Source: Oceanirhabdus sp. W0125-5
GTDB lineage: Bacteria; Bacillota; Clostridia; Clostridiales; Clostridiaceae
Reading direction: 5' to 3'
DNA length: 64,000 nucleotides
Assembly: GCF_027938815.1 (NCBI RefSeq)
Contig: NZ_CP115913.1
Span: 62,001-126,000 of the forward strand
Shown here one piece after another: positions 1 to 7,929 of this stretch. Made by a program: the position numbers and the translations under genes. How positions within the stretch are numbered: the first letter of the stretch is position 1; every line of letters starts with the position of its first letter. A model generated the notes under the pieces. It had not been told where the DNA came from. It worked only from the letters and a program-made list of their open reading frames with translations, and made no database searches.

Positions 1-188
1 AAATTATTGCTATTTGAATGATGATTATATCATTTCCTTGGAAATATTTCAGTGATATCTCCATTAATTCATTATTTATGAGTTATTATGCTAAAAAATC
101 AAATGATATTCTCTTATTTAGATATATTATAAAATTGTATTCATTCACTTATTAAAGAATTAAATTTTAATCTTTAAAAATGTGAAAG

Positions 189-821
189 TTATCTATTTAT
201 CAAATCCTTATTAAAAATTTTCCCCATTCCTTCTGCACTTAATCTATCAATAAATTCATGTATAAATTTTGCCCTGTCATCAAATATTTTTTTAGAAATA
301 TCATAGTTTAGTTTGCTTCTACAATCCCTTAGATAATCCTTAAACATTTTATTATTGTAAAAATCAATTGAAGCATTTACACTTTTCCCATCGAAGGCTT
401 GATGTACAAAGTTCAACCAAACGTCCATCGTTCCCATATGATCTAACATATCCGCATCTTGTACTATTCGTATCTCTTTAACCCAATTTTCAGACTTTCC
501 TCTTGAATTATGATATCTAATTATTTCAGTAATTTCTCTTAATTCTTCCTCTGAACATTCAAATTTTAAAACTTGTTCAACTAGAATACATCCATTTTCA
601 TTATGTGGTTCAATTCCTTTAGCTATATCATGGAAAAGTGATGCTGCATATATAATATTATCCTTTGAATTGTCTGTTTCATCTATCATTTCTCTAAGTT
701 GTATTGCTAATTCTGCTGTTCTTAATCCGTGATAAAAAATATATCCTTCTTCTCTTTTATTATGTGGCTTCCTTTTTCCCATTTTAGCAAATGCTAATTC
801 CTTTATTCTATTAATATCCAT
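189..821 (-). CDS. HD-domain phosphohydrolase
   Basis: The 210-residue product is a stand-alone HD-superfamily metal-dependent phosphohydrolase. The metal ligands are visible in order: His31 in YHGLRT, His64-Asp65 in LFHDIAKG, His104 in RYHNSRG and Asp122 in QDADMLDHMG. The family removes phosphate from nucleotides or cyclic nucleotides; the substrate here cannot be told. The protein is soluble, with no signal peptide. The start is supported by AAAGGAG nine bases upstream. It is the most downstream gene of the minus-strand accessory block, separated from the next gene by about 140 bp. Confidence 0.9.
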   Translation of the reverse strand: MDINRIKELAFAKMGKRKPHNKREEGYIFYHGLRTAELAIQLREMIDETDNSKDNIIYAASLFHDIAKGIEPHNENGCILVEQVLKFECSEEELREITEIIRYHNSRGKSENWVKEIRIVQDADMLDHMGTMDVWLNFVHQAFDGKSVNASIDFYNNKMFKDYLRDCRSKLNYDISKKIFDDRAKFIHEFIDRLSAEGMGKIFNKDLINR

Positions 822-963
822 CTCATGACTCCTTTAAAATCGCCTTATATTTATGTTTTACTCCTACGTGTTTAATACTTGTATGCAGTATTAGCAACAA
901 TAATTTCAATCATCCTTATAGTTTTTTTGCTGATAATTTTTAAAACTCTCTCTTATAAGTAGC

Positions 964-1512
964 TCAAATTAACTTCTTACTATAAATCTCCTCAACCCCT
1001 ATACAATCTTCTCCATTATATTTCAATTTAATAAGTGCTACTTCACTAATATATCCTTTAAAGGGCTTTAGTTTTTCAGTACAAAATAACAATGCCTCTG
1101 CTAATTTATTTTTTTTCAATCTATTTGCTATTGTACAATGAGGTATCCACTTTCCTGGAAGATATAAAGATTTCTTATTGTTTCTAAACATCTTGAAGTT
1201 ATCATGATATTCTCTATGAAAATTCAATAACTCTTTACTCATTGTTGGAGTAAGTAACAAAGCCCCACTTCCTATAAAGCTCCCTAAAGTAGCAAAATTA
1301 ACTGGAATCCTTGTTATTTGTTCGTAATAGATATCCATATACTCTTTAAATTCACCTTCATCCAATTCATCATAGTCAGCGATAGTTATATGTGGTCTTT
1401 TCCCACTATACTCCTTTGAATAATATGATATATCATTTTCAACTAATTGCTCCCATAATCCCATTAGCTTTTCTTCTGTTTCTCTATCAAAATACGCAAG
1501 TACTCCATACAT
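964..1512 (-). CDS. 2H phosphoesterase (2'-5' RNA ligase-like)
   Basis: The 182-residue protein carries two HxT motifs, His41-Ile-Thr43 (PHITIADY) and His125-Cys-Thr127 (PHCTIANR), about 84 residues apart. This is the signature of the 2H phosphoesterase fold, which acts on 2',3'-cyclic phosphates and 2'-5' linkages in RNA or small nucleotides. The natural substrate is unknown. The start follows AGGGGGAAACGTAG and is preceded by the 80-bp leader shared with five other genes of the block, then by repeat copy A. The start and family call are firm; the role is inferred only from the family. Confidence 0.88.
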   Translation of the reverse strand: MYGVLAYFDRETEEKLMGLWEQLVENDISYYSKEYSGKRPHITIADYDELDEGEFKEYMDIYYEQITRIPVNFATLGSFIGSGALLLTPTMSKELLNFHREYHDNFKMFRNNKKSLYLPGKWIPHCTIANRLKKNKLAEALLFCTEKLKPFKGYISEVALIKLKYNGEDCIGVEEIYSKKLI

Positions 1513-1593
1513 CTACGTTTCCCCCTTATTGTTTCTAAAGAATAATTGTATCGTTGATTTCATTAATCTTGTTTTCGAATAAATACTTTATTA
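1513..1593 (-). promoter_or_regulatory. Shared 80-bp gene leader, copy 1
   Basis: The stretch from the start codon back to the repeat is conserved in six genes of the block. Read on the minus strand it ends with TTTAGAAACAATAAGGGGG before the coding sequence. It carries the ribosome-binding site. An upstream TACAAT could be a -10 box, but no convincing -35 is seen. Confidence 0.6.
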
Positions 1594-1860
1594 ATTGAAA
1601 ACTGAAAGTTGAAAGTGGAAAACGATGGATGTTTCTGCTCTCGCAGAAACTATATCTTATTGTTCTTTAGAACAAAGTATTAACTTATTTCATCTTTGAT
1701 GAAATACCGTATACCTTGTTTCAAGGATTACAATGTTTCAGCTTACTGAAACGAGTAAAACCTATTTATCTAAAGAACAATACAATTAAAATTTCTCGAA
1801 GAGAAATGTCCATCATTCTACATTCTCCATTCTCAATTCTCAATTCTCAATTCTACATTT
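1594..1860 (+). repeat. Foldback repeat, copy A (hybrid arms)
   Basis: This is a ~250-bp non-coding repeat found 15 times in the window (full or partial). Plan in this orientation: left arm of heptamer units, hairpin H1 (GTTTCTGC/GCAGAAAC), left side of stem P2 (ATTGTTCTTTAGA), left side of stem P3, hairpin H2 (ATTTCATC/GATGAAAT), a variable mini-hairpin, hairpin H3 (GTTTCAG/CTGAAAC), right side of P3 (GAGTAAAA), right side of P2 (AAAGAACAATA), hairpin H4 (ATTTCTC/GAGAAAT), right arm. In this copy the left arm is of the GAAAG type but the right arm is of the GAGAAT type, so the arms are mismatched. The right end supplies the stop codon of the esterase gene. Confidence 0.92.
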
Positions 1861-2500
1861 GTTTTTCATGACTCAAAAGCCATTCATACACTTCAGGATT
1901 ATCATAAGTCACTGTCCATGAATCATGTCTTTTATCTGGATACGTTGTAAGCTTAGGCTCTCCCCCTACTTTCTTAATTTCTTCAACTACCTCAATGGAC
2001 TTTTCTACTGGGACAACTGTGTCTTTTTCTCCATGAAAAGCCCACAAGGGAATATCTTTCATGAATTGAGCTCTTTTAGCATAGGCTACTCCTCCACATA
2101 CCACTGCCATAGCTGCAAATAAATCAGGTCTATATGATGCAAGGGCATATGCTCCAAATCCACCCATGCTCAATCCAGTAATATAAACTCTCTTCTTATC
2201 TACTCTTAACTCTTTAATTACACCCTCTACCAATTGTTCCAGCTGAAGAACAGTAAAGTCCCAATATAATTCCTCTGGACATTGAGGCGCTATTACTATA
2301 AATGGCAGTTCTTCACCTCTCTCAATTACCTTTGGAACTCCATGTAATTTCACTAAATCAATATTATCTCCTCGCTCTCCTGCTCCATGAAGAAACAACA
2401 TAAGGGGCCATTCCTTATTGCTATCCTCATACCCTTTAGGTAAATATAACAAATATTCTAATTCATAATTTCCTCTAAAAGTCTTTTTTATTTGTCTCAA
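1853..2500 (-). CDS. Alpha/beta-hydrolase esterase (PHB depolymerase/Fae-like)
   Basis: The 215-residue cytoplasmic esterase has the full catalytic set: oxyanion motif HGAGERG at 39-45, nucleophile Ser111 in GLSMGG, Asp160 in GEKDTVVP and His192 in KRHDSW. This resembles predicted carboxylesterases of the dienelactone/feruloyl type. I start at a TTG codon (2500) because GGAGG lies eight bases before it. The in-frame ATG at 2533 lies inside a terminator hairpin. The last codon (Met) and the TAG stop are made by the right end of repeat copy A, so the native C-terminus may have been replaced. Confidence 0.85.
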   Translation of the reverse strand: MRQIKKTFRGNYELEYLLYLPKGYEDSNKEWPLMLFLHGAGERGDNIDLVKLHGVPKVIERGEELPFIVIAPQCPEELYWDFTVLQLEQLVEGVIKELRVDKKRVYITGLSMGGFGAYALASYRPDLFAAMAVVCGGVAYAKRAQFMKDIPLWAFHGEKDTVVPVEKSIEVVEEIKKVGGEPKLTTYPDKRHDSWTVTYDNPEVYEWLLSHEKQM

Positions 2501-2519
2501 TGAATTCTCCTCCAAACGT

Positions 2520-2550
2520 AAAACCACCAACATTTTATATTGGTGGTTTT
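2520..2550 (-). terminator. Terminator hairpin of the small membrane gene
   Basis: An 11-bp perfect stem (AAAACCACCAA / TTGGTGGTTTT) with a 9-base loop lies between the small membrane gene and the esterase ribosome-binding site. On the minus strand the stem ends in TTTT, a short U tract, so termination may be partial. Confidence 0.65.
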
Positions 2551-2555
2551 AATTA

Positions 2556-2777
2556 TTAATGTCTTTTTTCATTCCTTGAAAAAAATGCAACTGCTAATGC
2601 GATTATCAGCACCACAAATCCTACACTAAATGTTATTTTAAACAATACACCCAATATTGCCAAGATAAGTGCAATCACAAGTGCAACTATAAAAATTGGT
2701 AAAGCTACCGCACCAATTATTAATACTAATAATGCAACCACTGCAAATATAATTAACCCGAATAATAACTGTAACAT
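2556..2777 (-). CDS. Small hydrophobic membrane protein
   Basis: The 73-residue product is almost entirely hydrophobic, with two or three predicted membrane segments (about 2-28, 30-50 and 52-67) and a charged tail (SRNEKRH). I start at the ATG at 2777 because AGGAGGGG precedes it. The in-frame codon eight residues upstream has no such site. I recognise no family. It is followed by its own hairpin terminator, so it appears to be a single-gene unit. Confidence 0.7.
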   Translation of the reverse strand: MLQLLFGLIIFAVVALLVLIIGAVALPIFIVALVIALILAILGVLFKITFSVGFVVLIIALAVAFFSRNEKRH

Positions 2778-2882
2778 AATTCCCCTCCTAGATTTATCCA
2801 ATAATATTATATATTCTTATTTCTATAGGTTTATTATGAATCCTTCCATTCTTTCAAATATTAATCATTTTCTAATGAATTT

Positions 2883-2993
2883 TTAATCTTTCTTAACTCC
2901 CTTAGCAATAATAAATTCTCCAAAATTTGTCTGCGCACCTGTTACCATCTCAAAATTTACCTGCATACCTAGTACCATTACAGGTTTGTTCCC
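2883..2993 (-). pseudogene. Coding remnant, C-terminal fragment
   Basis: Between the membrane gene and the Nif3-type gene the minus strand reads open for about 36 codons to TAA at 2883. The translation includes VMVLGMQVNFE and MVTGAQTNFGEF, and ends AKGVKKD. It has protein-like composition and a tandem internal similarity, but no start or ribosome-binding site. It looks like the 3' end of a lost gene; the family is not recognised. Confidence 0.4.
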
Positions 2994-2997
2994 ACTC

Positions 2998-3753
2998 TTA
3001 CTCAACATGCTCTTCTTTAATCCTAATAATCTCTACCATAGGGTATCTTTCATTTATCATTTTAGCCAAACTTTCCAATCCGAATATCTCAGTAAAGGTA
3101 TGACTACCAACTATAAGATTTATTTTACTATATTGAGCATATTGAACAGTGTAAAGTATCTTTTCACCAGTAAAATATGCATCACAACCTAAATCAACTG
3201 CCTCTTTTATATCAACAGCTGAAAACCCTGCACCTGTTACTACTCCTATTTTCTTTATTAATTTTTCGTTGTTCTTCCATTTTCGTACAGGTTCATCTAA
3301 CAACATTTCTATTTTACTCACCAGTTTATCAAACTCTATAGGTTCATCTATTTCCCCTATTCTTCCACAATACATTCCTTCTTCATCTGAAAATTTATCT
3401 ATAACCTTAAATCCAAGTTTATTTAATATTGACGTGTTATTCCCAAAATCAGCATCATCTAAAGGTGAATGAATAAAGAAATGAGTTATGTTACTTTGTT
3501 TTAATATTTCAAGTGCCTCTTCCTTTATTCCAGACATCCACTCCCAGGCATCGTGATGTGTTATTAACAAATCAACATTATTTTTTGCTGCTTCTTCTGC
3601 AGATTCAATAGTTAGATTAGTGCAATACCCCAATTTAGAAATATCTTTTCTCCCTATATTAGTGAATCCATATTCATTTTTTCCTTTTACAAGCTCTAAT
3701 TTTTCTTTTGTAAAAGCCTCAATAATAAAGTTTTCAAAATCACTGATTAACAT
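2998..3753 (-). CDS. Nif3-type dinuclear metal-centre protein (short form)
   Basis: The 251-residue protein matches the Nif3/DUF34 family. The metal ligands are visible: His66-His67 in LLITHHDAW, an acidic cluster in HSPLDDADFGN, and His218 with Glu222 in GSHTFTE. The length fits the short form that lacks the central PII-like insert seen in YqfO. A separate gene at 12197 encodes exactly such an insert-type domain. The start at 3753 follows AAGGGGGG in the shared leader; 22 further in-frame upstream codons are leader sequence. Family members are often linked to metal or cofactor repair, but function is unproven. Confidence 0.85.
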   Translation of the reverse strand: MLISDFENFIIEAFTKEKLELVKGKNEYGFTNIGRKDISKLGYCTNLTIESAEEAAKNNVDLLITHHDAWEWMSGIKEEALEILKQSNITHFFIHSPLDDADFGNNTSILNKLGFKVIDKFSDEEGMYCGRIGEIDEPIEFDKLVSKIEMLLDEPVRKWKNNEKLIKKIGVVTGAGFSAVDIKEAVDLGCDAYFTGEKILYTVQYAQYSKINLIVGSHTFTEIFGLESLAKMINERYPMVEIIRIKEEHVE

Positions 3754-3833
3754 ATCTACGCCCCCCTTATTGATTCTAAAGAATAATTTTGTCTTTGATT
3801 TCGTTGATTTTGTTTTCAAATAATAACTTTATT
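3754..3833 (-). promoter_or_regulatory. Shared 80-bp gene leader, copy 2
   Basis: Same leader as before the 2H phosphoesterase gene, here ending in CAATAAGGGGGGCGTAGAT before the Nif3-type start codon. The short in-frame extension of the Nif3-type reading frame into this leader is therefore not coding. Confidence 0.6.
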
Positions 3834-4089
3834 AGTTGAAAACTGAAAATTGAAAGTGGAAAACGGTGGATGTTTCTGCTTTCGCAGAAACTACATCTTA
3901 TTGTTCTTAAGACCAATATGTTTTACTTATTTCATCTTTGATGAAATACCGTAATTCTTGTAACCCAAATTACAATGTTTCAGCAACGCTGAAACGAGTA
4001 AACCTTCCTTATCTAAAGAATTATACAATTAAAATTTCTCGAAGAGAAATGTCATTCGTTTTCCATTTTCAATTTTCAATTATCCATTT
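3834..4089 (+). repeat. Foldback repeat, copy B
   Basis: Full-length copy with matching arms of the GAAAA type (left TTGAAAGTGGAAAACG, right CGTTTTCCATTTTC). H1 is GTTTCTGC/GCAGAAAC, H3 has an 8-bp stem (GTTTCAGC/GCTGAAAC), and the mini-hairpin is TTGTAA/TTACAA. It lies between the NUDIX stop codon and the leader of the Nif3-type gene. Confidence 0.92.
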
Positions 4090-4210
4090 CTTTTATATCT
4101 ACCCTACTCTTCTAAAATACTCACTTTCTTATTTGTAGCGTCAAGTTCAATCTCACAGCCTATTGTAAAAGTGGATGTGTATGACAACAATCAAATTCTG
4201 CAATAAACCC

Positions 4211-4678
4211 TTAAAATATATCTCCTAAATATACTGGTGTTATAATATTTCCCTCTTGATCAAAAACTCTTTTTAATTCTTCAGGATATACCGTTTTTTC
4301 TTTAAGCTCTGCATATCCTAACCATTCGAATCCTATTTGATCAGTATCAGTATTAGTCGCTTTTGATAAGTCTATAGCAGATTTCATTGTACAAAAAAAC
4401 ATAAAGTCCATTTTATGCAATTTTGAATGCAAATCTGCGAATTTATGATTTTTTCCAATATACTCGGTAACTAATGCAATTTCGCCCACATCTATTTCAA
4501 CCCCAAGTTCCTCTAAACATTCCCTCTTTAATGTGTCACTTAATGTTTCTCCGCCTTCTTGTCCACCACCTGGTAATACATAATATACAATTCCAGTTCT
4601 TTTTGAACAATATTTTACAAAAAGTATCTTATTATCCTTAACAATTATTGCTTTAGCAGCGTTTCGTAATTTTATCAA
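4211..4678 (-). CDS. NUDIX hydrolase
   Basis: The 155-residue protein has a complete Nudix box at about 38-60: Gly38, Glu44, Arg52-Glu53, Glu56-Glu57 and Gly59 (RECLEELGV). The family cleaves nucleoside diphosphates linked to another moiety; the substrate cannot be told from sequence. The start is a TTG codon placed seven bases after AGGAGG in the shared leader. An AT-rich stretch of ~120 bp then repeat copy B follow the stop codon. NUDIX and GNAT genes together are typical of mobile small-gene blocks. Confidence 0.9.
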   Translation of the reverse strand: MIKLRNAAKAIIVKDNKILFVKYCSKRTGIVYYVLPGGGQEGGETLSDTLKRECLEELGVEIDVGEIALVTEYIGKNHKFADLHSKLHKMDFMFFCTMKSAIDLSKATNTDTDQIGFEWLGYAELKEKTVYPEELKRVFDQEGNIITPVYLGDIF

Positions 4679-4756
4679 AGCGTTACCTCCTATTGTTTCT
4701 AAAAAATAATTAAATCCTTGATTTCGTTGATTTTGTTTTTAAATAATAACTTTATT
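4679..4756 (-). promoter_or_regulatory. Shared 80-bp gene leader, copy 3
   Basis: Leader copy of the NUDIX gene, ending in TTTAGAAACAATAGGAGG before the TTG start. It abuts the solo arm (copy C) rather than a complete repeat. Confidence 0.6.
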
Positions 4757-4795
4757 AATTGAAAATTGAAAATTGAAAGTGGACAACGCAGGAAT
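4757..4795. repeat. Foldback repeat, copy C (solo left arm)
   Basis: Only the left arm is left: about four heptamer units of the TTGAAAA/GTGGACAACG kind followed by GCAGGA, then unrelated AT-rich sequence running into the stop of the next gene. It marks a deletion of the hairpin core and right arm. Confidence 0.75.
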
Positions 4796-4811
4796 ATATT
4801 AAATTCAAATT

Positions 4812-5372
4812 TTAAATATAATATTCATCTTTTAATATTGAATAATACTTACAGTCAACTAAATTACCACAGTTATCTCTAGCAATTTTTCTTAAAGTTC
4901 CTTCATAGGATAAATTACACTTTTCCATTACTCGTCCCGATGCAGGATTATCTAGATTATGACGAGCTGCTATACGTTGGAACCCAATTTCACTAAAAGC
5001 AAATTTAATCATTTCTGAAAGTGCTTCTGTCAAAATACCCTTATTCCAAAATTCCTTACCTATACAATAACCTACCTCACAATTTTCATCTTTATTATTA
5101 ATCTCTATTAAACTGATAGTTCCAATTACCTCGCCATTTTCCTTTAACTCAATAGCCCATTGATAATGCTCCTGATTGTTATAACTATTTAACCACATCT
5201 CAATAATTTTCTTAGTTACTTCAACACTACTATGAGCAGGCCATGAAAGATATCTAGTTACTTCCGTGTCAGAGGCCCAATTATTATACATATCATGAGC
5301 ATCCTCTTCTTTAAATCTTCTTAATATTAATCTTTCAGTTTCAATCCTTTGTGTTCCTACATGGTTCAACAT
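4812..5372 (-). CDS. GNAT acetyltransferase, RimJ/RimL type (1 of 7)
   Basis: The 186-residue protein has the RimJ/RimL layout: N-terminal ETERLILRRF at about 11-20, acetyl-CoA-binding segment EVGYCIGKEFWNKGILTEA at about 99-117, and the C-terminal ENxx-type region with NPASGRVMEKC. The usual RxxGxG/A loop is modified to EFWNKGILTEA. Such enzymes acetylate ribosomal protein N-termini, antibiotics or small amines; the acceptor is unknown. AAGGAGG lies seven bases before ATG in the shared leader. Confidence 0.9.
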   Translation of the reverse strand: MLNHVGTQRIETERLILRRFKEEDAHDMYNNWASDTEVTRYLSWPAHSSVEVTKKIIEMWLNSYNNQEHYQWAIELKENGEVIGTISLIEINNKDENCEVGYCIGKEFWNKGILTEALSEMIKFAFSEIGFQRIAARHNLDNPASGRVMEKCNLSYEGTLRKIARDNCGNLVDCKYYSILKDEYYI

Positions 5373-5451
5373 GTCTTATCCTCCTTATTGTTTCTAAAGT
5401 ATACTTTTATCTTTATTTCGTTGATTCTGTTTTCAAATAATAACTTAATTA
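5373..5451 (-). promoter_or_regulatory. Shared 80-bp gene leader, copy 4
   Basis: Leader copy ending in TTTAGAAACAATAAGGAGG before the GNAT start. It differs from copy 5 mainly in the stretch before the TTTAGAAACAATA block. Confidence 0.6.
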
Positions 5452-5707
5452 GTTGAAAACTGAAAATTGAAAGTGGAAAACGATGGATGTTTCTGCTTTC
5501 GCAGAAACTAAATCTTTTTGTTCTTTAGACCCATATATTTTAACTTATTTCATCTTTGATGAAATACCGTAATTCTTGTAGTAAAAACTACAATGTTTCA
5601 GCAAAGCTGAAACGAGTAAAAACTCTATATCCAAAGAACAATACAATTAAAATTTCTCGAAGAGAAATGTCCTCCGTTTTCCATTTTCCATTATCAATTT
5701 TCAATTT
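5452..5707 (+). repeat. Foldback repeat, copy D
   Basis: Full-length copy with matching GAAAA-type arms, nearly identical to copy E except in the mini-hairpin between H2 and H3. Here that hairpin is TTGTAGT/ACTACAA; in E both sides are different and still pair. The right end lies six bases from the stop codon of the next GNAT gene. Confidence 0.93.
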
Positions 5708-5713
5708 GTTTTT

Positions 5714-6214
5714 TTAATAGACGTTTATCCAATATCTACACTTTCCATCAATTATATCATAAAGTTCTCCTTCATTACTCTCTATTACTTTTCTAGAAGC
5801 AATATTATCCTCATTTACAGTTAAAAGTACCTTACTCATACCTCTTGCTTTAACCTTCTTCATCATTTCTTTCAGTATCAGAACTCCATATCCTTTACCA
5901 CGTTCACTTGGTCTAATACAATATCCTATATTTCCACCTAATTTTCTCAAGTTTTGATTTAGTATTGGTCTAAGTTTTATAATTCCAACTGGTCTATCAT
6001 CCACATAAAGCCAATACATAGTCTCAGGAACTAAATGAGGTTCTAGTCCAATTCCTTGAGCCATTCTTATATTTCTTCTTAAATACCACTCAAACTCCTC
6101 ATCTTTCATATCCCAACCACTGTTTCCAAATCCATTTTCGCCTGGACCTATTTCTCTAATCATATCAAGTATTTCTTGTCCATCATTTAGAGATAACTCC
6201 TTAAGATAAACCAT
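5714..6214 (-). CDS. GNAT acetyltransferase (2 of 7)
   Basis: The 166-residue protein is a single GNAT domain. The acetyl-CoA loop is RGKGYG at about 109-114, followed by the helix VLILKEMMKKVKARG, and the C-terminal part has VNEDNIASRKVIESNEG. It starts seven bases after GGAGGG in the shared leader. The stop lies six bases from the end of repeat copy D. The acceptor substrate is unknown. Confidence 0.9.
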   Translation of the reverse strand: MVYLKELSLNDGQEILDMIREIGPGENGFGNSGWDMKDEEFEWYLRRNIRMAQGIGLEPHLVPETMYWLYVDDRPVGIIKLRPILNQNLRKLGGNIGYCIRPSERGKGYGVLILKEMMKKVKARGMSKVLLTVNEDNIASRKVIESNEGELYDIIDGKCRYWINVY

Positions 6215-6293
6215 TTACAACCCTCCTATTGTTTCTAACGAATAATTGTATCTTTGATTCCATTGATTTTGTTTTCAAATAATAACTTAATTA
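6215..6293 (-). promoter_or_regulatory. Shared 80-bp gene leader, copy 5
   Basis: Leader copy ending in TTAGAAACAATAGGAGGG before the GNAT start at 6214. Upstream it holds GATACAATTATT, the best -10-like string in the family. Confidence 0.6.
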
Positions 6294-6549
6294 GTTGAAA
6301 ACTGAAAATTGAAAGTGGAAAACGATGGATGTTTCTGCTTTCGCAGAAACTACATCTTATTGTTCTTTAGACCAATGTATTTTAACTTATTTCATCTTTG
6401 ATGAAATACCGTAACTCTTATTCCAAAGAGTACAATGTTTCAGCAAAGCTGAAACGAGTAAAAACTCTATATCCAAAGAACAATACAATTAAAATTTCTC
6501 GTAGAGAAATGTCCTCCGTTTTCCATTTTCCATTATCAATTTTCCATTT
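6294..6549 (+). repeat. Foldback repeat, copy E
   Basis: Full-length copy with matching arms. The mini-hairpin here is ACTCTT/AAGAGT, unlike copy D, while the flanking hairpins H1 and H3 are the same. H4 has the loop GTA in place of GAA. It sits between two GNAT genes. Confidence 0.93.
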
Positions 6550-6553
6550 GTTT

Positions 6554-7102
6554 TTAATCAACAACTCTTGCCATTATGAGAGAATCCTTGTACACTCCCT
6601 CTCCAATATACTTTTCCTTCTTTAATCTTCCTTCCACTTCAAAGCCCATTTTATTGTATAACTTTATAGCTCTTTCATTATCCTCATCAACCTTTAATTC
6701 TACTCTTTTTATACCTTTACTATCAGTCCATTCCAATAATGTACTTATTAATTCTTTTCCTAAGCCCATTCCCCAGTATTCTTTTACTATGGCAATTCCA
6801 AAACTTCCTGCATGCTTTGTTCTAAATTTGTTACCACCATGAAATCCTATATTTCCTACGATTTTATTTCCTACCTTTGCTGTTACAAATAAAATATTTT
6901 CATCTTCTATTGTATTTTTTATTATTTCTTTTTCCTTATCTACTGTTATTTTAAATTCCTCTGGTTTTCTTAATAAAAACTCAGTTTCCCCTGCCACTGT
7001 TAATAAATACTCTATAAAGTTTTCTGCATCTTCTACCTTTGGAGATGTTATTAATATTTCTTTATCTTCATATAAAAACTTTTTGTCATTAATAATAGCC
7101 AT
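6554..7102 (-). CDS. GNAT acetyltransferase, RimI-like (3 of 7)
   Basis: The 182-residue protein shows the GNAT core with acetyl-CoA loop WGMGLGKELIS at about 116-126 and the DEDNERAIKLYNKMGFEVEG motif near the C-terminus. It starts after AGGGGGAAGAGTGT. Unlike most neighbours it has no shared leader; about 180 bp of non-repeat DNA lie before it. The stop codon is four bases from repeat copy E. Confidence 0.9.
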   Translation of the reverse strand: MAIINDKKFLYEDKEILITSPKVEDAENFIEYLLTVAGETEFLLRKPEEFKITVDKEKEIIKNTIEDENILFVTAKVGNKIVGNIGFHGGNKFRTKHAGSFGIAIVKEYWGMGLGKELISTLLEWTDSKGIKRVELKVDEDNERAIKLYNKMGFEVEGRLKKEKYIGEGVYKDSLIMARVVD

Positions 7103-7286
7103 ACACTCTTCCCCCTAAAACCTTTGTATTTTATCATATAGTTTGTTATAATTAATTTCTGTTTTAAAAATTGCTATCCATCAAATTACATTTATCCACA
7201 TTTCTAAATCAAAAATCAATCCACAATAAAAATTTTCTTCTCTTAAGTTATCCACATTTTATTCCTGTTAGTCACACACATCTACA

Positions 7287-7850
7287 TTATCTGGGAAGTA
7301 TATCATCTAAATATTTACATTTATATTCTCTTTGTATTATGTCCATATATATCACATCATAATATTTATTGTTTATATAAAACGCTTCTCTTCTTCTTCC
7401 TATTTCTTTAAAACCTATTTTTTCATATGCCCTTATAGCTCTTTCATTGAAGGAAAAGACTCTTAGTATTACGTTATTTAATCCTAATACTCTGAACCCA
7501 TGAGATAAGATAAGTTCTATCGCTTCAACTCCGTATCCATTACCTCTATGTTCTTCTTCCCCTATAAATATACCTAAATCTGCCCTTCTATGAATATTAT
7601 TAATACTAAATAGAGAACAATTTCCTATTAATTTATCTCCCTCTTTTAACACTATCGCAAAGTTACTCTCTTCATTTGCTAATCTTTCTACAGATTCCTT
7701 TTCTTTAGATTTACTGAAGTTTTTCGCAAAATTCCCCAGATTTATTGTTACATTTAAATCATTCATCCATTTAGTGTAAATTTCATAATCCTCAACATTG
7801 ATTGGAGAAAGATATAACCTTTCCCCCTCTAACTTCTTAAAATATCTCAT
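7287..7850 (-). CDS. GNAT acetyltransferase, RimJ/RimL type (4 of 7)
   Basis: The 187-residue protein has LEGERLYLSPI at the start, the acetyl-CoA loop HRGNGYGVEAIEL at about 109-121 and FNERAIRAYEKIGFKEIGRR in the last third, as in RimJ/RimL-type and spermidine-type acetyltransferases. AAGGGGG precedes ATG in the shared leader. The acceptor is unknown. Confidence 0.9.
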   Translation of the reverse strand: MRYFKKLEGERLYLSPINVEDYEIYTKWMNDLNVTINLGNFAKNFSKSKEKESVERLANEESNFAIVLKEGDKLIGNCSLFSINNIHRRADLGIFIGEEEHRGNGYGVEAIELILSHGFRVLGLNNVILRVFSFNERAIRAYEKIGFKEIGRRREAFYINNKYYDVIYMDIIQREYKCKYLDDILPR

Positions 7851-7929
7851 TTAAAAACCCCCTTATTGTTTCTAAAGAATAATTTTATCCTTGATTTCAT
7901 GAATCTTGTTTTCATATAATAACTGTATT
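7851..7929 (-). promoter_or_regulatory. Shared 80-bp gene leader, copy 6
   Basis: Leader copy ending in TTTAGAAACAATAAGGGGG, with GATAAAATTATT upstream. It is bordered by repeat copy F whose arms are of a different (GAGAAT) type, so leader identity is independent of arm type. Confidence 0.6.

Noticed and set aside
3754-3819. Longer Nif3-type start at 3819
   Set aside because: The extra 22 codons translate the shared leader, and AAGGGGGG is placed for the ATG at 3753.
3938-4138. Short plus-strand reading frames across repeats (also at 6398, 9127, 29181) with similar translations
   Set aside because: They exist only because the repeat is similar in each place. They lack ribosome-binding sites, differ in length, and are broken in most copies.
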